Below, piece after piece: positions 8,042-14,992 of a stretch of 39,780 nucleotides of DNA. The position numbers and the translations under genes are program-made. Within the stretch, counting starts at the first letter, position 1. Every line of letters begins with the position of its first letter. The notes below the pieces were generated by a model that was not told where the DNA came from, ran no database searches, and saw only the letters and a program-made list of their open reading frames with translations. Source of the stretch: Pseudanabaena sp. (lineage in GTDB: Bacteria; Cyanobacteriota; Cyanobacteriia; Pseudanabaenales; Pseudanabaenaceae); the NCBI GenBank assembly GCA_003249015.1, contig QBLS01000030.1, positions 1 through 39,780 on the forward strand. The letters run 5' to 3'.

Positions 8042-8617
8042 TCAAAGTTGATTTTTATCTTTTGCTAGATATTTGTTTAACCATTTAATCACGGCATCTG
8101 CATTTTCATTGGGAGGGAATACAGGATAAAAAACTTTTTCGATATTGCCATCTTTAGCTATCAATGTAAGTCGTTTGTACAACTCCATGTTTTGAACTAT
8201 AAATGTTGGTAAGTTAAGCGCTGATTTAAGTAGTAGTTTAGAGTCACTGATTAGCTCAAATGGTAAATGTAAACGCTCTTTAGCCTCCAATTGATAATCT
8301 GTTTCCTGTACGCTGAGTCCAAATACCGAAGTATTTAGAGCCTGAAGTTCTGAATAATGATCCCTGAAGCCACATGATTGTGGTGTACATCCTCTTGCTC
8401 CTGCAATCTCATTCCAACCATCTGGTAATGGTGTATCTGGTTTTCCAGTCATTGGATAGATATAAAGCACAACAAGACCAGCCAATTTCCCAATATTAAT
8501 TAGTTCGTTATTTGTTGCACGAAGAGTTAATTCAGGTAATCTACTATGAAGTAAATGATCTGCTGCGCCATCATCTTGAGGAATTGGTATATTGTCTGGA
8601 ATCTCTGCCAAATTCAT
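8042..8617 (-). CDS. Peroxiredoxin-like (AhpC/TSA, PrxQ type) protein
   Basis: The product has 191 aa with a thioredoxin fold of the redoxin type (LPELTLRATNNELINIGKLAGLVVLYIYP). The active region GCTPQSCGFRD gives C77 and C82 with the five-residue spacing of PrxQ proteins, which reduce hydroperoxides through an intramolecular disulfide. Compared with standard PrxQ (YPxDxTPGC) there is an extra stretch of about 15 residues between YPMTGKPDTP and GCTPQSC. A later VFGLSVQ and FELISDSKLLL fit the family. It is cytoplasmic, with no signal peptide. It is probably transcribed alone. Confidence 0.85.
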   Translation of the reverse strand: MNLAEIPDNIPIPQDDGAADHLLHSRLPELTLRATNNELINIGKLAGLVVLYIYPMTGKPDTPLPDGWNEIAGARGCTPQSCGFRDHYSELQALNTSVFGLSVQETDYQLEAKERLHLPFELISDSKLLLKSALNLPTFIVQNMELYKRLTLIAKDGNIEKVFYPVFPPNENADAVIKWLNKYLAKDKNQL

Positions 8618-8768
8618 TTTTGCTGACTCTCCATATATCTCAATATCTAACTGGGATTTACAAAATAACTTTAGTTTAATCTGGATATTTATGAAAAATT
8701 AGTACAGATCCTGATTTAGTTCTAGGCGATCGCTTTTAATAATCATTTTTACTTTATCGATATCTATT

Positions 8769-9269
8769 TCAACAAACTTCTCCTAGTTTCTTTTCCAAAA
8801 ATAGTGCTTTACCCATTTTGGGGTCTAACTCATAGTTTTTGAATCCGAAAGATCTATACGCTGACAGTGCAGCATTGTTCCCCTCTAATACTTCTAATGT
8901 AAGCTTACAACATCCTAATTCGGTTGCTATTTTCTCTGCTTTCTGTAAAAGTTTTTTAGATATTCCTTTGCCTCGGTAGATAGGATCAACTATAACGTCA
9001 TGAATATTTAATAGCGGCTTGCAAGCAAATGTAGAAAATCCTTCAAAACAAGTAGCAAGACCCACTGGGACGCGATCAACAAAAGCAATAATTACATGGG
9101 CGGACTTTCTCTTGGCAAGCTCATAGGGTAAGTTTGCTTTAACAAATTCTGATAATTCTTGCCCACCACCCATTGGATCAAGCGTGTAGATTTCCATCAG
9201 CTTAATCAAAGCATCTCTATGATCTGGTAATTCTAAATTAGCTAAAACAATTTCAAGTTCCATCGACAT
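8769..9269 (-). CDS. GNAT family N-acetyltransferase
   Basis: The product has 166 aa from the ATG at 9267-9269 (MSMELEIVLANLE). The open frame continues upstream to a TTG at 9365, but those 32 residues are not GNAT-like. Acetyl-CoA motif A is seen in LNIHDVIVDPIYRGKGISKKLLQKAEKIA (R/Q-x-x-G-x-G/A as YRGKGI). Motif B follows as LEVLEGNNAALSAYRSFGF. The N-terminal MGGGQELSEFVKANLPYEL resembles small cyanobacterial GNAT proteins. The acceptor substrate is unknown. Confidence 0.85.
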   Translation of the reverse strand: MSMELEIVLANLELPDHRDALIKLMEIYTLDPMGGGQELSEFVKANLPYELAKRKSAHVIIAFVDRVPVGLATCFEGFSTFACKPLLNIHDVIVDPIYRGKGISKKLLQKAEKIATELGCCKLTLEVLEGNNAALSAYRSFGFKNYELDPKMGKALFLEKKLGEVC

Positions 9270-9446
9270 AGAGTTTTGATTTGTCCTAATACAGGTTGCT
9301 ATGGCTATATCGAGGAAAAATACCTCAGATCTACACTTTAAGTCAAGTGAGATAGATCGCCTCAATTATCTATCTGTTAAAGAATTGCTGAAGGCGATCG
9401 CGTATGTATTTGTCTCGGCGACGAAAGTTTGAATGTTGATAAGTAG

Positions 9447-9653
9447 CTAAGTATAAGAAAACTCAAAATGGGAAGTATCAAAACCAAGAGAATCGTAGCG
9501 AGAGTGAAGAGCATTTTCTATACCCCAGATTAACTTATCTTCAGAGCCAAACATTTGACTGGGAAAATGGTTATGCTTTAAATGCAACCATTCCAATTCA
9601 GTAGGATTCATTCCTCTCTGAGCAAAACTTTCACTTTTAATTAAGTAGTTCAC
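9447..9653 (-). CDS. Small hypothetical protein
   Basis: The product has 68 aa and is not recognised. It has ordinary protein composition, without membrane segments, and reads coherently (MNPTELEWLHLKHNHFPSQM, FGSEDKLIWGIENALHSRYD). The ATG at 9651-9653 starts the frame; M15 is an alternative. It has no close operon partner. The divergent SWIM gene begins 176 bp away across a palindromic repeat. Confidence 0.5.
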   Translation of the reverse strand: MNYLIKSESFAQRGMNPTELEWLHLKHNHFPSQMFGSEDKLIWGIENALHSRYDSLGFDTSHFEFSYT

Positions 9654-9675
9654 TATAATTAAACCCTAAAACCAG

Positions 9676-9710
9676 AGGTTAAGCCGCCCGCGTAGCGGGC
9701 GGCTTAACCT
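9676..9710. repeat. 16-bp palindrome with GTA loop
   Basis: Bases 9676-9691 pair perfectly with 9695-9710 around GTA. It is framed by AAAACCAGAGG on the left and CCTTTTTGATTTT on the right, the same outer frame as the larger repeats at 14863, 22821 and 33189, so it may be a short relative of them. It occupies the space between two divergent genes. Confidence 0.6.
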
Positions 9711-9828
9711 TTTTGATTTTAAGGTTACTTATGCCTAGCTACTTACACTCTTTTGGGAATGGTGTGACATCTAGGTTAGGATAAATTAATGGTGCTTGTA
9801 AGCACTACTAATTTACCCTAGCAAGAAA

Positions 9829-11208
9829 ATGGTCTTCACAAATCATGATTCTCCTACAACAGAAAGTGGCAATTGGACAGCAGAGAGAGTAGTAGCCCTA
9901 GCGCCAGATCCTGCTTCGGCAAAGAATGGTAAAGGTTTAGCAATATTAAATAAGTGGAGCAACTTGGGCAAGGAGCACCAGATCATTTGGGGTGAGTGCA
10001 AAGGTAGTGGAAAAGATCCCTATCGCACGCAAGTTGATCTCTCTGAGCCTGCATTTCGTTGTAGTTGCCCTAGTCGCAAATTTCCCTGCAAACATGGTTT
10101 GGGGTTATTATTCCTAATGGTCAGCCAGCCTACGGTTTTGACTAATGGAACTCCACCAGATTGGGTTGCTGATTGGATTTCTTCTCGCGCTAAGCGTGAG
10201 GAGAAACAGAACCAAAAGCTCAGCGAACCTAAGAAAGCAGTTGATCGCGAGACTCAAGCAAAACGCGCAAACGCAAGATTAAGTAAAGTCAAAGCGGGAG
10301 TACAAGATTTACAAGTTTGGCTCTATGATTTAATCCGTCAGGGGTTAACATCGGTAAGTACCGAATCTTATAAATTTTGGGAACAACCTGCGGCAAGAAT
10401 GGTTGATGCTCAAGCACCGAGTTTAGCAAGGCAATTGCGTGATATTCCTAGCGTTATTGCATCTGGGACAGGCTGGCAGGAACTCTTGTTACATAGACTA
10501 GGCAAGTTACATTTGCTATTGGAAGGATTTCAGCGTCTGGATGATTTGCCTATGGGCATTCAGGCGGATATTCGCACCCAAATTGGTTGGACACAAAATC
10601 AAACAGAACTAACGGAGTCGGTTACTGAAAAAGGCTCTAATTATCTAGTTCAGGATGTCTGGCTAGTAATGGGACAACAAGTAGAAACAGAAGAGCGCTT
10701 ACGAGTTAGTCGGACTTGGCTATGGGGAAAAAGTAGCGATCGCTATGCTTTATATTTACAGTTTGCTCATGGTACACAACCCTTTGAACATAATTTTATG
10801 TTGGGAAATTATCTGGAAGCCGAGCTTATCTTTTTTGAAAGTGCCTATCCTCTTAGAGCCATTATTACCAATAGACAGACTTCTCCATCCTCTGGATCAA
10901 CAGCAGATGGCATTGGCTACGAAACTATTGATTTAGCGATCGCCTCTTACAGTAGCGCCCTAGTCAAAAATCCTTGGTTAGAGCGCTTTCCCCTCACCCT
11001 TCAACAGGTTATCCCGTTGCATCAAGAAGGCAAATGGTTTATCCGCGATCGCGATGCTAATCTGTTACCTATTTCATCACGGTTTGAGCGTGGTTGGACG
11101 CTCTTAGCCCTAAGCGGTGGTCATCCCATAACCATCTTTGGCGAATGGAATGGTCATGATTTTTATCCCTTGAGTATTTGGGTAGGAGAGAAGTTTTATG
11201 TCGCTTGA
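9829..11208 (+). CDS. SWIM zinc-finger family protein
   Basis: The product has 459 aa. The SWIM motif CxCx6CxH is complete at C78, C80, C87 and H89 (FRCSCPSRKFPCKHGLGLLFLM), predicted to bind zinc and contact DNA or protein. The N-terminal ALAPDPASAKNGKGLA and WGECKGSGKDPY are typical of bacterial SWIM proteins that neighbour DUF5691, MoxR-type AAA and VWA genes. The rest is an unassigned alpha/beta region. Its usual partner, the DUF5691 gene, lies 2 kb downstream on the same strand, separated by two antisense genes. The end converges on the PIN-like gene with 11 bp between stops. The ATG at 9829 follows AGCAAGAAA without a strong ribosome binding site. Confidence 0.88.
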   Translation: MVFTNHDSPTTESGNWTAERVVALAPDPASAKNGKGLAILNKWSNLGKEHQIIWGECKGSGKDPYRTQVDLSEPAFRCSCPSRKFPCKHGLGLLFLMVSQPTVLTNGTPPDWVADWISSRAKREEKQNQKLSEPKKAVDRETQAKRANARLSKVKAGVQDLQVWLYDLIRQGLTSVSTESYKFWEQPAARMVDAQAPSLARQLRDIPSVIASGTGWQELLLHRLGKLHLLLEGFQRLDDLPMGIQADIRTQIGWTQNQTELTESVTEKGSNYLVQDVWLVMGQQVETEERLRVSRTWLWGKSSDRYALYLQFAHGTQPFEHNFMLGNYLEAELIFFESAYPLRAIITNRQTSPSSGSTADGIGYETIDLAIASYSSALVKNPWLERFPLTLQQVIPLHQEGKWFIRDRDANLLPISSRFERGWTLLALSGGHPITIFGEWNGHDFYPLSIWVGEKFYVA

Positions 11209-11219
11209 GAAGTAATTGA

Positions 11220-11843
11220 TTAATTTTGCTGCCATTTAGGTTTATCAATTGGAGGTTTCACATATCCAAGCCTTCTCTCAGGTTCGGCATTAGCGCCATT
11301 TTTTAACCATTCAATCGGGCTTTCATCGGGCTTATCGGGATTGACCCATGCGATCGCCTTTAATTCACTTAGTTCTTCAACGCCTTGGGCAGCTAAAGCA
11401 AAAAATCTTCGAGCAGTATTATCGTCTAGAGAAATGACTATTTTATCTGTTGCTAGTGCGGCTTCAATTAAATGGATATCCTTTTTGACATCTAAGCGAT
11501 TTTTCTCGGTTAATTTTTCCGAAAGTATCTCAGCCATGTAATTATCTAAAAAACTATCAGTCATGTAGATTTTTGCCCTAAGCTCAGAATCTTTTAAGGA
11601 CTTGATGCGGATTAACTTTCCTCGTCTTTCCATTTCACCTCGCCATCTTTGACCAAAGTTAGATGTATGATTATTCCATTCTTTTTCTAAATCTCTTGTC
11701 AGAACTGCACGATGACAGATCCTAAGAACATTTTGCAGGAATTGATAACAATGCTTGGATGTGGGATATGAGGCGTTTTCATCGCCGCTAGCTTTTAAGA
11801 CAGAAGCATCTATTACCAAAAGTTTAGAATTCTTAGTACTCAT
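11220..11843 (-). CDS. PIN-domain-like probable nuclease, partner of the AAA ATPase
   Basis: The product has 207 aa. The start KLLVIDASVLKASG gives D12. The middle has RDLEKEWNNH (E55), then KKDIHLIEAALATDKIVISLDDNTAR with D122, E127 and D140/D141. This acidic layout fits a PIN-like metal-dependent RNase or DNase fold. The gene overlaps the end of the AAA gene by 11 bp, and a strong GGAAGGAG sits just before its ATG inside that gene, so translation is coupled. A small nuclease-like protein encoded with an OLD-like ATPase matches the ATPase-plus-effector layout of several defence systems (PARIS and OLD-type systems are analogues, not homologues shown here). Activity is inference. Confidence 0.75.
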   Translation of the reverse strand: MSTKNSKLLVIDASVLKASGDENASYPTSKHCYQFLQNVLRICHRAVLTRDLEKEWNNHTSNFGQRWRGEMERRGKLIRIKSLKDSELRAKIYMTDSFLDNYMAEILSEKLTEKNRLDVKKDIHLIEAALATDKIVISLDDNTARRFFALAAQGVEELSELKAIAWVNPDKPDESPIEWLKNGANAEPERRLGYVKPPIDKPKWQQN

Positions 11844-13152
11844 CCTGCTCCTTCCAACGCTTTTCGCTAGCTGACTCTAGATAGCGTCCTTCCTCATCTA
11901 AAAACACATCTGAAAAATCTAAGGGGAAATCTGGATTACTATATCCACCTGTTGCATTGAGAGGTGTAGAAGTTACTTGCGTAAAACCATCTTCATCGCG
12001 ATTAAACCAGTGCAAAATTGTCTTTTCAGGGGATATCTTGTCTTCAGCAACTAGGGACTGAATTCTTCGTAAAAGGAGATCGCTATGGGTTTCTAACACA
12101 ACTCTCACCCCACGATTAGCTGCATCTACAATTATTTCTCCTAAATTCGCCTGAGCGCGAGGATGAAGATGAATTTCTGGTTCTTCTAGATAGACTAATT
12201 GATCTGGTTCAGCAGCTACTAAAGCTACTAATACTGGCAAAATCTGAGATACTCCTGAGCCAACATCCACAATATTTACCATATCATCACTATCAAAAGT
12301 TCGACTGACCTTTAACTCAATTTGCGTGTCGTTAATTTCAGTTGCTTCAATATTTTTGGATAATGTTAATGTATGGAGATAAGTATTTAAAACTTGAAGT
12401 TTATCACTTGCTGATGTTTGCCATGAGTGAATCAAAGAAGCAATATATTTTTCAAAACTGCCACTAAAGTTCTGTCCAATTCCTGTTACTGGTAAAACCC
12501 TTTCAAGACTTCTTAATCCCTGTACATGAATAATTTGAGGGATTTCTACGGTAAATATTGAAAACGGAGTATAAAGAGAAGTTATTGGGGATAAATCATT
12601 TTCTTTATAGTTAACAAATATATTGAAACAAAAATATCTATCAATCCCCCAAGTATAACCTTGAAGTCCATACGAATGGATTGGTTGATAAAGCATTTTA
12701 ATATCATGAGGAAGTGATTCAAAAATCTCTGTGGCAGATAATCCAATAGAAGCTTTAATCTCTCGTTCTTCATCATAATAAATAGTTTCAAGCAGATCGA
12801 TCGCTTTATTAGGAAGCTTCTTAAATGTATTTTTAAACTTGGAAGAATTGGCTAATTCCATTGCTATAGTCAAGGAATCAGTTTGTTCACCTTTTGAAGA
12901 ATAAGAAAGTATCTGTTTTGCTGATGTAAAGTTGAGATTATCTCCACTTAATCTTAAAGCTCCATAATCAGTAGAAGATTCCAAGGTTTGCTTCATTAAA
13001 AGGATTGGTTGCATGATGCTAGATTTACCAGAACTATTAGCACCAGCAAGAATTGTTAGAGGACGAATCTCAATTGAACACTCGTTTGCAATGGACTTAA
13101 ATCCACTTACAGAAATCTTCGTAATACCTTTGTTTGATTCAACTTTGTTCAT
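11833..13152 (-). CDS. AAA ATPase of the RecF/OLD-like (AAA_15, DUF3696-type) family
   Basis: The product has 439 aa. Walker A is GANSSGKSS (37-45) after a RecF-like start (ISVSGFKSIANECSIEI). The signature-like stretch is DVGSGVSQILPVLVAL. Walker B is LVYLEEPEIHLHP (about 319-331), and the switch histidine sits in VLETHSD (354-358). The tail, with FNRDEDGFTQVTSTPLNATGGYSNPDFPLDF, resembles DUF3696. The inserted middle part (about 75-290) is variable, as in defence ATPases. It is the first gene of a two-gene antisense unit with the PIN-like protein, between the SWIM and DUF5691 genes. Its start is 123 bp from the divergent DUF5691 start, so promoters for both should lie in 13153-13275. Confidence 0.88.
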   Translation of the reverse strand: MNKVESNKGITKISVSGFKSIANECSIEIRPLTILAGANSSGKSSIMQPILLMKQTLESSTDYGALRLSGDNLNFTSAKQILSYSSKGEQTDSLTIAMELANSSKFKNTFKKLPNKAIDLLETIYYDEEREIKASIGLSATEIFESLPHDIKMLYQPIHSYGLQGYTWGIDRYFCFNIFVNYKENDLSPITSLYTPFSIFTVEIPQIIHVQGLRSLERVLPVTGIGQNFSGSFEKYIASLIHSWQTSASDKLQVLNTYLHTLTLSKNIEATEINDTQIELKVSRTFDSDDMVNIVDVGSGVSQILPVLVALVAAEPDQLVYLEEPEIHLHPRAQANLGEIIVDAANRGVRVVLETHSDLLLRRIQSLVAEDKISPEKTILHWFNRDEDGFTQVTSTPLNATGGYSNPDFPLDFSDVFLDEEGRYLESASEKRWKEQDEY

Positions 13153-13275
13153 AATTTGACATATTATCTAAAGCCCATTTTAACAAGCTTGCTGCAAATT
13201 TAGTTACGCGATCGCACCCTAAACCACACTTTAAAAGGTAAAATCTCTAAATCTCAGTTGCAGGCTAATACCTAT

Positions 13276-14865
13276 ATGAGTGAGCCATCAATCTTACAAA
13301 CTATCACCGCGATCGCACTCATCGGAACCCAGAGACAGCCATTTACTCCCATTAGTACTGATGGAAATCTGGGTCAGCTACTAGCGAATGTTGACACAAC
13401 TAATCAAGAAGCTGCATTGCTGAGTACTGTGGCAATAGTCACGATGTATCAGCAAGCAGGACAATTACCAATTACCAATCACCAATTACTAATTACCCAA
13501 CCCTGCGAGTTAGATGATTTACTGCATTGTAGCGATCGCTCTGGTTACTATCTATCTTTGATGCTCAATGGTGAACATCAGCAATTACTGCCCGAACTGC
13601 TGGATCTCCTAGCTAATCTTGGTCAAAGAGTTCATGAAACTAGCTTGCCGAGTTTGCTGGACTTAGGTAAGAGGCAATCGGATGTGAGAGAAGCGATCGC
13701 CAAAGTATTGGGTAAGCGGGGGCAATGGTTGGCGGCGCAAAATCCTGAATGGAACTATGTGGCAAGTGAAGATGAATCGGTATGGGAGACAGGTAGCAAG
13801 GCGGCAAGGTTAATGTGGCTGACGAAATTGCGTCGTCAAGAACCTGATCAAGCAAGGCAACTGCTAGAGTCAACATGGAAGCAGGAAAGTGCTAGCGATC
13901 GCACGGCTTTTCTGGAAGTTCTGATCACTAATTTAAGCATGGCGGATGAGCCTTTTTTAGAAGCATTGCTTGACGATCGCAGTAAGGAAGTGCGGCGCGT
14001 TACCGTTGATTTGCTGACTTGTTTACCAGAGTCGAGATTTTGCCAAAGAGCGATCGCTAGAGTTCAGGATTTAATCAAGTTACAGCATGAAGGGAATCAG
14101 CAATATTTTACGGTTGATTTGCCTGAAGCTCATACGCCTGAGATGTTGAGGGACGGGATTGAGGCGAAAAGTAATGATAGTCAAGTGGGCGATCGCGCTT
14201 CGTGGTTATTGAAGATGCTGACATCAACGCCATTATCTTTCTGGAATCAGCATTTGGTGATGTCTATTGAGGATTTAGTGAAGACAGCTAATCATTCTCA
14301 AAGCGATCGCTTAGTCCTGCAAGGATGGATTGCGGCGGCTCAGAAAACAGGGAATTTAGTTTGGTTGCAAACCTTGGTTGAGTTTAGCCAAGAGGAGGAA
14401 GTTAATCGCATTGCTGGACAGCCTTTAGCCGACAGTCTCATTTTAGATTCTCACCAACAAGACGCAGCAATCCATCTGCTCAAAAATCCTGATTTAGCTT
14501 TTAGTAATCTTTTTAAGTCGCTTCTCTTTAGGACTAAAACAATCTGGAATGAGGAAGTAAGTGCGATCGTTCTTGAAGTAATTATCACTACTCTAGATCG
14601 GTTTATCACAACTTCTCAATTAATAAGCAATTATTGGAATATCAGTGAATTTATTCGTGATGCGGCGAAATATATAGCTCCATCGCTGATTCTTTCGGCT
14701 AAGGATCAAGCACTTGATGTTAGTCAAACGTTACAAGAGCATAGCTTAGAATCTGAGCACAAAAAAGAACTTAGGGAATGGGAGTATATGCAAGCAACAT
14801 TACATAAATCCATTAAGCAATTTGCGGATTTATTGCAAATTCGACAGGAAATGTTGGTGAGGTAG
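13276..14865 (+). CDS. DUF5691 family protein
   Basis: The product has 529 aa from the ATG at 13276; a TTG at 13258 is the only earlier start. The opening SILQTITAIALIGTQRQPF and the blocks LLDLGKRQSDVREAIAKVLGKRGQWLAAQNPEW and VWETGSKAARLMWLTKLRRQEPDQARQLLESTW are hallmarks of DUF5691. These are HEAT-like helical proteins found with SWIM, MoxR AAA and VWA genes. Its biochemical role is not known. The stop TAG (14863-14865) coincides with the first bases of a MITE-like repeat, so the repeat created or replaced the native end. The SWIM partner is upstream, but the MoxR/VWA genes are not in the window. Confidence 0.85.
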   Translation: MSEPSILQTITAIALIGTQRQPFTPISTDGNLGQLLANVDTTNQEAALLSTVAIVTMYQQAGQLPITNHQLLITQPCELDDLLHCSDRSGYYLSLMLNGEHQQLLPELLDLLANLGQRVHETSLPSLLDLGKRQSDVREAIAKVLGKRGQWLAAQNPEWNYVASEDESVWETGSKAARLMWLTKLRRQEPDQARQLLESTWKQESASDRTAFLEVLITNLSMADEPFLEALLDDRSKEVRRVTVDLLTCLPESRFCQRAIARVQDLIKLQHEGNQQYFTVDLPEAHTPEMLRDGIEAKSNDSQVGDRASWLLKMLTSTPLSFWNQHLVMSIEDLVKTANHSQSDRLVLQGWIAAAQKTGNLVWLQTLVEFSQEEEVNRIAGQPLADSLILDSHQQDAAIHLLKNPDLAFSNLFKSLLFRTKTIWNEEVSAIVLEVIITTLDRFITTSQLISNYWNISEFIRDAAKYIAPSLILSAKDQALDVSQTLQEHSLESEHKKELREWEYMQATLHKSIKQFADLLQIRQEMLVR

Positions 14866-14964
14866 CAAAGCAAGGTTTGAACCAGAAGATGAGTGGCGGC
14901 GCGAAGCGCCGCCACTCATCTTCTAGGGTTTTGATTTGTATTAGCTAACTCTTGCTTTGCTATA
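14863..14964. mobile_element. MITE-like element, family A copy 1
   Basis: It is bounded by a 12-bp terminal inverted repeat, TAGCAAAGCAAG (14863-14874) and CTTGCTTTGCTA (14951-14962). A 19-bp perfect hairpin at 14884-14902/14906-14924 has a GAA loop. The right part, GGTTTTGATTTGTATTAGCT, is identical to the copy at 33189. Its left end supplies the stop codon of the DUF5691 gene. It fills almost the whole gap to the next gene. Confidence 0.75.
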
Positions 14965-14992
14965 AATAGTCTGCGCTAAATAGAATAGGGAT

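Noticed and set aside
9676-9710. Terminator for the small gene at 9447
   Set aside because: The hairpin lies upstream of that gene start, between divergent genes, so it cannot end either transcript.
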